From Mesostigma viride (Eukaryota > Streptophyta > Mesostigmatophyceae > Mesostigmatales > Mesostigmataceae), in contig RPFO01000027.1 of NCBI GenBank assembly GCA_009746045.1, forward strand, positions 5,214,146 through 5,278,145: 64,000 nt of DNA, read 5' to 3'. The position numbers and the translations under genes are program-made. Of the stretch, positions 29,352 through 37,436 are shown piece after piece (positions within the stretch are counted from its first letter, which is position 1; each line of letters starts with the position of its first letter). A model generated the notes under the pieces. The model searched no databases and was not told the origin of the DNA. It worked only from the letters and a program-made list of their open reading frames with translations.

Positions 29352-30878
29352 CTAGAGCTTATGCAGGGTTTTATACTCCTGCAGCAGGCGACTACACCCA
29401 TCTAGCTCACTCTCAGTATACCAGACCTTATCTACCTCACTACGAGCATACATCCACTTCACCTTATACTGGCGCTGGGTACCGCGGCCTTTTTTGATAT
29501 CTCTATGGGCCACGATACCCTCTACCTCATCCTCTACCTCACCAGTATCCGGGTTATGCTCTAAAGGGGCAGGGGCCAATTCTCTACCAGCGAACGTGCT
29601 CTGATGATAGAGCTTCAGCTGGCTTCTATGAAAGGTGCGAGAGTGGGTCTGCCAAGAGGTAGGAATATCTATCTCATACAGAAAATTACCTACTCTAGAC
29701 AACACACGGAAGGGTCCTAAGAAGGCGGGCCTAAGTTTCACTTTCAGTTCAGCTTCGAACTTATGAGCGAAGCGGCCAACACGGGGGCCTTCTACTAAGA
29801 CTAAATCTCCTATTTCTATCTCAGGTGCTCTTCTATCTAATGAGGCACGCAACCTAGCAAGGTATTTGGCCTGCGCCCTATGGTACCCTGCAATAGCGTT
29901 GTCGTGTGCATTCTTCATCTTATCTAATAACGCCTGCACACCTTCTACAGTATCCCGGGACACATCATCCTTGTCCCTTAAAGGACTAGCTAAAAGAGAG
30001 GTAGGGGTAAGAGGTTGTCTACCAGTATCTAGGAAGAAGGGCGTATAACCATGCGCAGCCTGAGGGCAGTTGTTAAGGGAAAACTCTACCAAACATAGGT
30101 AATCCTCCCAATCACTCCCAGAGCCATTCACATAGTGACGCAGAGCTTCTTCCACTACCCTATTCAAACGTTCTACTAAATGGGACGAGGAGGAGTGGTA
30201 GGCAGTACCGAAGGTGACCTTGGTACCGATAGCAGCGAAGAACTGCTGCCAAAAATCAGAAGTAAATAACTTATCCTTATCACTAATAAACTGCCTACTC
30301 AAACCATGATATCTATATACGTTATTAAGGTATAGGCGTGCGCAATCGCGTGCGGTGAGTTCTAAGGGACACGGCACGAGATGACACATACGAGTAAAAC
30401 GATCTACAAAAACAAGGATCTGGGCGTTACCTCTATCATTCTTCCTAAAAGGTCCTACAAAATCCATCATAATGGAGTCCCACGGCATGATGGGATCAGG
30501 TAAGGTCCTAGGCTCTGCTATCTGTCCTACATTGTTGGGTTTCATCTCCTGGCAAGATTGACAGGTTCTAACATACTCATCTACATCCTTTAAAAGGGAA
30601 GGCCAGTAGTAAGAGCGGGCTACTAGGTCCCGTACCCGTTTACCACCCTGGTGAGCAGCTAAGTCATGCAACTCAAAGAGCAAGGAGGAGCGACAGATAG
30701 GAGGGACATACAGGCGCCATTGAGGGGGAGAATCTGCTATCTGCACATATAAAAATCCACCTACAAATTTACAAGGGTGCTTGCCTAATTGTTGGGGATG
30801 GGCAGCAATGGCAGCTAATGCTTCCGGCTCAGTGGCCGTAAATCTACTAATAAGACGTTCGAGATCAGAGGTAGGCAT
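29352..30878 (-). CDS. Minus chromovirus integrase and chromodomain
   Basis: Zinc module HDLAAHQGGKRVRDL ... RTCQSCQEMKP, core Asp in IMMDFVGPFRKN, second Asp in FISDKDKLFTSDFW, Glu in HLVERLNRVVEEAL, and a C-terminal chromodomain (IVAHRDIKKGRGTQRQYKVK, then WYTESELDG). The frame begins at Met 30878 only because the upstream pol frame is broken at a C/G run near 31021-31035. Confidence 0.88.
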   Translation of the reverse strand: MPTSDLERLISRFTATEPEALAAIAAHPQQLGKHPCKFVGGFLYVQIADSPPQWRLYVPPICRSSLLFELHDLAAHQGGKRVRDLVARSYYWPSLLKDVDEYVRTCQSCQEMKPNNVGQIAEPRTLPDPIMPWDSIMMDFVGPFRKNDRGNAQILVFVDRFTRMCHLVPCPLELTARDCARLYLNNVYRYHGLSRQFISDKDKLFTSDFWQQFFAAIGTKVTFGTAYHSSSSHLVERLNRVVEEALRHYVNGSGSDWEDYLCLVEFSLNNCPQAAHGYTPFFLDTGRQPLTPTSLLASPLRDKDDVSRDTVEGVQALLDKMKNAHDNAIAGYHRAQAKYLARLRASLDRRAPEIEIGDLVLVEGPRVGRFAHKFEAELKVKLRPAFLGPFRVLSRVGNFLYEIDIPTSWQTHSRTFHRSQLKLYHQSTFAGRELAPAPLEHNPDTGEVEDEVEGIVAHRDIKKGRGTQRQYKVKWMYARSEVDKVWYTESELDGCSRLLQEYKTLHKL

Positions 30879-30988
30879 CGCTACAGAGGTATCCAGAACA
30901 GGTTTAAAGAGATCTCCTACCGCCTTGCCAAAGAGAAGGGGAGGTCCTAGAGGGACTATGTGTTCATAAGACTTTCCTGACCTAGTCG

Positions 30989-31540
30989 CTATATGGCTAA
31001 GCGGTATAGAAATTTTATTTTTCCCCTCCCCCCCACCGAGACCACAGGAAGGGCCTCACACGGGAGAGAGAGTCCTACGTGAGAAAGGAGATCAGGCATG
31101 CGAACAGCTGTATGAAAGAGGTAGGCATAGGATTCATCATCAGGTAGTTCACCATACGGGGTTACACCCATAGTAGTAGGAACTAGAGTAGTATTGAGAA
31201 CATCAAGGTCCTCGAAAAAGGAGTAATCTGCACGACGAGAGAGTGCATCTGGTACTATGTTATCTACACCCTTAACATACTGAAGTTTAAAAGGGGAGAA
31301 CTGTGCTAAAAACTCCATCCAGCGCGCTTGACGAGGGGTAAGGTTGGGTTGTGAGAGAAGATGGGTAAGAGGGCGGTGATCTGTCTGGATAACTAATCTA
31401 TAAGGATCAATCTCACAGGGTTCATTCAGGCAAACATCAAATTGAGCACCTTTAAGAAAGTGCTGCCACGCGTGGCAACAGTACACCACAGCTAATAGTT
31501 CTTGCTGGTGGACGGGATAGTTACGCTCCGCAGGAAGCAT
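30989..31540 (-). CDS. Minus chromovirus RNase H (truncated by gap)
   Basis: Starts at the gap edge with MLPAERNYPVHQQELLAVVY, the Ty3/gypsy RNase H motif with its catalytic Glu, then RLVIQTDHRPLTHLL (catalytic Asp) and NIVPDALSRRADYS. It ends by frameshift relative to the plus copy at a run of Cs (31021-31033). Confidence 0.85.
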   Translation of the reverse strand: MLPAERNYPVHQQELLAVVYCCHAWQHFLKGAQFDVCLNEPCEIDPYRLVIQTDHRPLTHLLSQPNLTPRQARWMEFLAQFSPFKLQYVKGVDNIVPDALSRRADYSFFEDLDVLNTTLVPTTMGVTPYGELPDDESYAYLFHTAVRMPDLLSHVGLSLPCEALPVVSVGGRGKIKFLYRLAI

Positions 31541-31556
31541 TGTCCTAGAGATATAC

Positions 31557-32278
31557 NNNNNNNNNNNNNNNNNNNNNNNNNNNNNNNNNNNNNNNNNNNN
31601 NNNNNNNNNNNNNNNNNNNNNNNNNNNNNNNNNNNNNNNNNNNNNNNNNNNNNNNNNNNNNNNNNNNNNNNNNNNNNNNNNNNNNNNNNNNNNNNNNNNN
31701 NNNNNNNNNNNNNNNNNNNNNNNNNNNNNNNNNNNNNNNNNNNNNNNNNNNNNNNNNNNNNNNNNNNNNNNNNNNNNNNNNNNNNNNNNNNNNNNNNNNN
31801 NNNNNNNNNNNNNNNNNNNNNNNNNNNNNNNNNNNNNNNNNNNNNNNNNNNNNNNNNNNNNNNNNNNNNNNNNNNNNNNNNNNNNNNNNNNNNNNNNNNN
31901 NNNNNNNNNNNNNNNNNNNNNNNNNNNNNNNNNNNNNNNNNNNNNNNNNNNNNNNNNNNNNNNNNNNNNNNNNNNNNNNNNNNNNNNNNNNNNNNNNNNN
32001 NNNNNNNNNNNNNNNNNNNNNNNNNNNNNNNNNNNNNNNNNNNNNNNNNNNNNNNNNNNNNNNNNNNNNNNNNNNNNNNNNNNNNNNNNNNNNNNNNNNN
32101 NNNNNNNNNNNNNNNNNNNNNNNNNNNNNNNNNNNNNNNNNNNNNNNNNNNNNNNNNNNNNNNNNNNNNNNNNNNNNNNNNNNNNNNNNNNNNNNNNNNN
32201 NNNNNNNNNNNNNNNNNNNNNNNNNNNNNNNNNNNNNNNNNNNNNNNNNNNNNNNNNNNNNNNNNNNNNNNNNNNNNN
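31557..32278. other. Assembly gap (722 Ns)
   Basis: Falls inside the minus chromovirus. Flanking text corresponds to about 36380 and 39370 of the plus copy, so roughly 3.0 kb is expected here, not 722. Confidence 0.95.
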
Positions 32279-32950
32279 GAAGGATAGGAAAAGTCTTGGG
32301 TAGTGGGTCTAGAGGGAGCCCCGTTTCAGGATGGTGCCCATAGGAGAAGGGACAGTATATTGCTCACGAAGAGAGGAATAGGCAAAATGATCATAATATC
32401 ATCTAGGGGCATGGGTACTGAAATCATTATTAACTTCTAAATCAGCCACACGGGTAGGAACCTGGGCAGCCTCATAGGGCCGTCTCAGGGTAGGACCAGG
32501 AAGCAGGTGGGTAAAAGGGAACTGCACTAGTGCGCCCAGAAGGGCGACAGGGGCCGAGGTACGACCCGTGTTAATAGCAGGCATTGAAGGCACGGGGTGG
32601 GAAGGAGGCCTAGGAGCATTGTTAGTGTGTGAGGACCTGCTGGAGGGGTGAGCCAAGCGTTGCAGAAGGGGCAGGGGCCTGGTTCACAACGAAAGAGGTT
32701 CCTCACTAAATCTGACTTGGGAAATACGTTGTTCATAGGTAGGTGGGGGTAATTGAGGGACGACGGCGACCACCACAACAGGAGACGGAGGTGAGGTACG
32801 CAGAATTACCTTGAGGGGTGAGATGCAGTGTACCGTTTCCAAGGAGTCCCGTCGGTTACCACGAGTATTGTTATTGTTAGTGTTATTAGTAGTAGTATTA
32901 TTATTATTATTGGTAGGTATAGGCGACATATCTCCACCCACTGGATCCAT
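32279..32950 (-). pseudogene. Minus chromovirus gag, N-terminal part, frameshifted
   Basis: Starts MDPVGGDMSPIPTNNNNN at 32950, homologous to plus gag, then frameshifts near 32815 and again near 32680. Frames 32684-32950 and 32399-32656 are its pieces. The rest is lost in the gap. Confidence 0.85.
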
Positions 32951-33041
32951 CTTTAATTACGTAAAGGAATAGGAATCTAGAAGAAAGCAACAAAGGAAAA
33001 AGGAAAAACCTTGAAGGTATGCAGCAGGAACAAAATTAAAA

Positions 33042-33434
33042 TCAATCCTTTTTAACAACAGTAATGGATAGGGAACCAAACTCCAAAGTGAGAGGAGTAT
33101 CTGAAGCAGATGCAGATGCAGCCCGTTTAGGGGGAGAAGAAGGAGGGTAGCAAAGACTAGAGCTTCTACTGGAGGGCGACCATGAGGAATAGGGCGTACA
33201 TGCAGGCCTAAATCTGTTTGGCTATGATCTATAAGGAACTGCTGAGCTTCTGCAAAGGACATAAATTTCTTATACCTAATTACGTTATATACACGATTCT
33301 GAACGATCTTCCTAGCGTCGGACCAAGAAAGGAAAATGGAGGACCATTGAGGCGTAATCACTACGTAATATTTAGCTAGACTATTATCGCTAGAAAGAAT
33401 GGGAAGGAGCAGTAAAAGATCGCCGTTGGCTCAT
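33042..33434 (-). CDS. Minus chromovirus RNase-H1-HBD-like ORF, frameshifted copy
   Basis: Homologue of plus 35221-35613, starting at ATG 33434. The motif SSIFLSWSDARKIVQ then NVIRYKKFMSFAEAQQFL is intact. It leaves frame near 33150, where the plus copy has PPSSPPKRA. Confidence 0.75.
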
Positions 33435-33815
33435 GGTAACGCACCTGGTAGGTCTTGAGCAGTCAAATGAGGAGAACGAGGAGAAGGCGACTTATCTCGG
33501 GTGTCTGAAACCGAACCAGATTGACGACGCACGTAGGGACGATGTTTCCAGCGCCAGGTGGTCGTGAGTATCCGGTTTCAAGAATTCTGCGTCCGGCGAA
33601 GGGTCGTCTAAATACAAAGCAGGCAAGATGCAGAAAAAGGGTAATCTACGAGACGCTAGCCGTCTCTCTATCGTCGAACCAAAACCAGCAACTGTCTACG
33701 GCAGTAAACCATCTTTCGAAGGAAACAAGACGAGGAACAGGAGCTATATACGAAAGGATTTTCCGCTTCGAGCAGGTCTAACGTCTAGGCAGGGCGTGTC
33801 CTGAATCAGGCAGCA

Positions 33816-34115
33816 CTATCCTCCTAGCTTGACGGCGACCCGCCCATTACCTGTCAAGTAGGTGTCGTCTTCTTTTTCCCAGCCGCGGAAGGGTTGATTC
33901 AATGACGTATGTTGCAAAGGATCGTCGTCTCGCTCTCTATCTAAACTACCTCCGATACCATTGTTACGCCGCAAGCCTCGGCCACCACCTCTACCTCTAC
34001 CTGTCCTGATACTACCTAAACTAGTGAGGCTGCCTCTATATACACCCCTAGCGAAAGACGACCGAGACGAACCAGATCTCAATGCATTTACATATGTACT
34101 ACTGTAATACGCCAT
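33816..34115 (-). CDS. RG-rich small ORF across LTR and PBS, minus copy
   Basis: 99 codons, from the LTR (ATG at 34115) through the primer-binding site into the leader. Differs from the plus copy (34540-34839) at only a few residues. See the plus copy for content. Confidence 0.5.
   Translation of the reverse strand: MAYYSSTYVNALRSGSSRSSFARGVYRGSLTSLGSIRTGRGRGGGRGLRRNNGIGGSLDRERDDDPLQHTSLNQPFRGWEKEDDTYLTGNGRVAVKLGG
33946..33960 (-). other. Primer-binding site of minus chromovirus
   Basis: TGGTATCGGAGGTAG on the minus strand, one base after the LTR. TGGTATC is the usual complement of the 3' end of initiator tRNA-Met. Confidence 0.7.
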
Positions 34116-34122
34116 AGGCCAT
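33962..34122 (-). repeat. Minus chromovirus 5' LTR, inner part
   Basis: 161 bp ending with GCCAT (34118-34122), the target duplication of the plus element. Continued at 44912-45321; the two parts add to 571 bp. Confidence 0.93.
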
Positions 34123-34693
34123 TGTTACGTCGCGTAACAATTCGTTGTAGTTACGGACGTAAATTAGGTCCTTGGCCTCGGTTGTTCCTAGGTTACGTGC
34201 AGTTCTAGTTTGGACATGATTGTCCCCGTAACAGTACTGTGGTATAGTGGGTGCCTTTGGGCGCCGCGCCGCGTACTATATTAGTGGTCCTTATCCTTTT
34301 GTAGAATGTAGTGGACAGGCGTGCATCTGTGCACCTGCTTGTGTTTCTGTGTTTCTGCAGGCGAGGGCCAGGTCGGCCCGAGCCTGTTGGACCGTTGGTG
34401 ACCATTTATGCACGTTCCACTCCTTGTGTGGTCACTCGGCGTGTGTTAAATGAATTAGCACATATTAGCTTGGGTCACGGCAGTTTAGTTGTGTTTCCTT
34501 CCTCTTTTCCTGGAGTAAACGGGTTTGATTAAATGGCCTATGGCGTATTACAGTAGTACATATGTAAATGCATTGAGATCTGGTTCGTCTCGGTCGTCTT
34601 TCGCTAGGGGTGTAAATAGAAGCAGCCTCACTAGTTTAGGTAGTATCAGGACAGGTAGAGGTAGAGGTGGCGGCCGAGGCTTGCGGCGTAACA
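34123..34693 (+). repeat. Plus chromovirus 5' LTR
   Basis: 571 bp, starting TGTTACGTCGCGTAACAATT and ending GGCGTAACA. The first 16 bases contain the inverted repeat GTTACGTCGCGTAAC. Confidence 0.95.
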
Positions 34694-34839
34694 ATGGACT
34701 CGGAGGTAGTTTAGATAGAGAGCGAGACGACGATCCTTTGCAACATACGTCATTGAATCAACCCTTCCGCGGCTGGGAAAAAGAAGACGACACGTACTTG
34801 ACAGGTAATGGGCGGGTCGCCGTCAAGCTAGGAGGATAG
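34540..34839 (+). CDS. Small RG-rich ORF beginning in the LTR
   Basis: 99 codons from ATG 34540 in the distal LTR, across the LTR end (34693) and the primer-binding site, to TAG 34837-34839. Text: MAYYSSTYVNALRSGSSRSS, then RTGRGRGGGRGLRRNNG, an RG/RGG-type RNA-binding-like stretch, then charged residues. It is open in both chromovirus copies with few residue changes. It could be a leader peptide, an exon spliced to a later ORF, or chance. No family recognised. Confidence 0.5.
   Translation: MAYYSSTYVNALRSGSSRSSFARGVNRSSLTSLGSIRTGRGRGGGRGLRRNNGLGGSLDRERDDDPLQHTSLNQPFRGWEKEDDTYLTGNGRVAVKLGG
34695..34709 (+). other. Primer-binding site of plus chromovirus
   Basis: TGGACTCGGAGGTAG, one base after the LTR; two bases differ from the minus copy's TGGTATCGGAGGTAG, weakening the match to initiator tRNA-Met. 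Confidence 0.55.
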
Positions 34840-35220
34840 TGCTGCCTGATTCAGGACACGCCCTGCCTAGACGTTAGACCTGCTCGAAGCGGAAAATCCT
34901 TTCGTATATAGCTCCTGCTCCTCGTCTTGTTTCCTTAGAAAGATGGTTTACTGCCGTAGACAGTTGCTGGTTTTGGTTCGACGATAGAGAGACGGCTAGC
35001 GTCTCGTAGATTACCCTTTTTCTGCATCGTGCCTGCTTCGTATTTAGACGACCCTTCGCCGGACGCAGAATTCTTGAAACCGGATACTTACGACCACCTG
35101 GCGCTGGAAACATCGTCCCTACGTGCGTCGTCAATCTGGTTCGGTTTCAGACACCCGAGATAAGTCGCCTTCTCCTCGTTCTCCTCATTTGACTGCTCAA
35201 GATCTACCAGGTGCGTTACC

Positions 35221-35613
35221 ATGAGCCAACGGCGATCTTTTACTGCTCCTTCCCATTCTTCTAGCGATAATAGTCTAGCTAAATATTACGTAGTGATTAC
35301 GCCTCAATGGTCCTCCATTTTCCTTTCTTGGTCCGACGCTAGGAAGATCGTTCAGAATCGTGAATATAACGTAATTAGGTATAAGAAATTTATGTCCTTT
35401 GAAGAAGCTCAGCAGTTCCTTATAGATCATAGCCAAACAGATTTAGGCCTGCATGTACGCCCTACTCCTCATGGTCGCCCTCCAGTAGAAGCTCTAGTCT
35501 TTGCTACCCCTCCTTCTTCTCCCCCTAAACGGGCTGCATCTGCATCTGCTTCAGATACTCCTCTCACTTTGGAGTTTGGTTCCCTATCCATTACTGTTGT
35601 TAAAAAGGATTGA
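35221..35613 (+). CDS. ORF1: RNase H1 hybrid-binding-domain-like protein
   Basis: 130 aa upstream of gag, start ATG after CGTTACC. Residues about 21-70 (AKYYVVITPQWSSIFLSWSD, then ARKIVQNREYNVIRYKKFMS and FEEAQQFLIDH) match the pattern of the RNase H1 N-terminal / Cauli_VI domain: an aromatic YYVV strand, a G/S-I-F-x-S/T-W turn, then YKKF-x-S-x-E-E-A-x-x-F. That family binds RNA-DNA hybrids or dsRNA (family knowledge). The Ser/Pro-rich tail has no domain. It is not fused to the element's RNase H, which lies in pol. The role in replication is inference: perhaps stabilising hybrids or translation control. Confidence 0.7.
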   Translation: MSQRRSFTAPSHSSSDNSLAKYYVVITPQWSSIFLSWSDARKIVQNREYNVIRYKKFMSFEEAQQFLIDHSQTDLGLHVRPTPHGRPPVEALVFATPPSSPPKRAASASASDTPLTLEFGSLSITVVKKD

Positions 35614-35706
35614 TTTTAATTTTGTTCCTGCTGCAGACCTTCAAGGTTTTTCCTTTTTCTTTTGTTGCTTTCTTCTTTTGATTCCTATTCCTTTACGTAA
35701 TTAAAG

Positions 35707-37068
35707 ATGGATCCAGTGGGTGGAGATATGTCGCCTATACCTACCAATAATAATAATAATACTACTACTAATAACATTAACAATAACAATACTCGTGGTA
35801 ACCGACGGGACTCCTTGGAAACGGTACACCATCTCACTCCTCAAGGTATTCTGCGTACCTCACCGCCTTCTCCTGTTGCTGGTGGTCGCCGTCGTCCCTC
35901 AATTACCCCACCTACCTATGAACAACGTATTTCCCAAGTCAGATTTAGTGAGGAACCTTCTTTCGTTGTGAACCAGGCCCCTGCCCCTTCTGCAACCTTG
36001 GCTCACCCCTCCAGCAGGTCCTCACACACTAACAATGCTCCTAGGCCTCCTTCCCACCCTGTGCCTTCAATGCCTGCTATTAACACGGGTCGTACCTCGG
36101 CCCCTGTCGGCCCTTCTGGGCGCCCTAGTGCAGTCCCCTTTTTCCCACCTGCTTCCTGGTCCTACCCTGAGACGGCCTATGAGGCTGCCCAGGTTCCTAC
36201 CCGTGTGGCTGATTTAGAAGTTAATAATGATTTCAGTACCATGCCCCTAGATGATAGGAATTATGATCATTTTGCCTATTCCTCTCTTCGTGAGCAATAT
36301 ACTGTCCCCTTCTCCTATGGGCACCATCCGGAAACGGTGGCTCCCTCTAGACCCCTACCCAAGACTTTTCCTATCCCTTCCTTCTATCCCGCTTATGTAG
36401 CAGTGGAAGATAGTGGCCCTATGGGAAAAACTGATTCTTCTAATCCCCCTAAGCCTCCTGCTCTTCCCCTCTTTGCCAACCTTCCTAAGCTGGATGTCAA
36501 GTCTACCCCTCAACAGTTTTTCACCTTCATTATGTTGCTCACCCAGAACACAGAGTCCTGGCAGAACCACAATAGGTGGCGCCTCTCTGATGCTGTACTA
36601 GTTCCTCATTATCTTACTACCTGCATTACTCCTGAACTTGCTAACCTCATCCAGTGTGAGTCTCTTGCCTCTCATGCCTACCCAAACTCTGTAGCAGAAT
36701 TGTTCAAGCGTTTAGAGAACCATTTAGTCCCTCCCGATGCAGATTGGCAGGATAGATTATCCTTTGGCACCTTGCAGCAGGGTACCAAGTCCTTCAAAGA
36801 ATATATGAAAGAGTTTGATGCTCAGATGGTACGAATTAGGGATTTGTCGGGTGCAGAAGTACGTGCTCGCTTCCTTCAGGGCCTCAGTAGACCCTTATTG
36901 CGTGAAGTCAAGCGCCAGTTCTCTGCCTACCGTTTTACTGACCTGCCCCTCAAGCATGTGCGTCAGCATCTTTTACGAGTAGCAGATTTCTTCTCCACAC
37001 CTTCTCTTCCTACCCGTTCCCGTATTAATAATATAAGCCTTACCCCTGAGGAGGAAACTCCTATGTAG
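35707..37068 (+). CDS. Chromovirus Gag (matrix-like and capsid)
   Basis: 453 aa, starting MDPVGGDMSPIPTNNNNNTT with an Asn/Thr run, then a Pro/Ser-rich region. A retrotransposon Gag capsid core follows (LVPPDADWQDRLSFGTLQQG, then SFKEYMKEFDAQMVRIRDLS and ARFLQGLSRPLLREVKRQF). It ends PEEETPM-stop at 37068. The next ORF's frame (-1) is open across this stop (VEELDICVTDLSALDV), so nucleocapsid is reached by a -1 shift just before 37066. Confidence 0.9.
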   Translation: MDPVGGDMSPIPTNNNNNTTTNNINNNNTRGNRRDSLETVHHLTPQGILRTSPPSPVAGGRRRPSITPPTYEQRISQVRFSEEPSFVVNQAPAPSATLAHPSSRSSHTNNAPRPPSHPVPSMPAINTGRTSAPVGPSGRPSAVPFFPPASWSYPETAYEAAQVPTRVADLEVNNDFSTMPLDDRNYDHFAYSSLREQYTVPFSYGHHPETVAPSRPLPKTFPIPSFYPAYVAVEDSGPMGKTDSSNPPKPPALPLFANLPKLDVKSTPQQFFTFIMLLTQNTESWQNHNRWRLSDAVLVPHYLTTCITPELANLIQCESLASHAYPNSVAELFKRLENHLVPPDADWQDRLSFGTLQQGTKSFKEYMKEFDAQMVRIRDLSGAEVRARFLQGLSRPLLREVKRQFSAYRFTDLPLKHVRQHLLRVADFFSTPSLPTRSRINNISLTPEEETPM

Positions 37069-37072
37069 AAGA

Positions 37073-37436
37073 ATTAGATATCTGTGTGACTGACCTTTCA
37101 GCTCTGGATGTCTCTCATATTACCTGCTATCATTGTAAGGAAGTAGGTCACCTTAAACGTGAATGCCCCAAGTTCCTTTCGGGTGCTCCCCCTCATCCCG
37201 ACGCTCGCCCTCCTCGTACCCCTCAGCGTGCTCCTATTCGTCCCACTTCAGGACGCATTCCTTCAGCTACCCCTAGTAGGCTGAATGCTGTGCAGACAGG
37301 ATCCCCAGGGTTCCCCTATGATAATCAGGCTCCCGCACCCTCTTCAATCCCTCGTGACCCTCCAGCAGTGGCTTTTCCGCCAGGGTCTTCTTCGGGGTTC
37401 GTTCCTATGGATTTGGGGGGGGAGGGGGAACAGTAG
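37073..37436 (+). CDS. Chromovirus nucleocapsid (CCHC zinc knuckle)
   Basis: Contains CYHCKEVGHLKREC, an exact C-x2-C-x4-H-x4-C knuckle, then a Pro/Arg-rich linker ending FVPMDLGGEGEQ-stop. The first Met is at 37086, but the frame is open upstream into the end of gag. A G8-A-G5 run at 37415-37428 precedes the stop; the pol frame lies at -1 from here. Confidence 0.82.

Noticed and set aside
31502-32287. Open frame across the N gap
   Set aside because: Artefact of translating Ns.
34205-34532. Repeated 66-73 aa ORFs, also at 27724-27924, 44418-44745 and 44912-45239
   Set aside because: They lie wholly within the LTR, appear in both orientations, and recur only because the LTR does; no coding signal.
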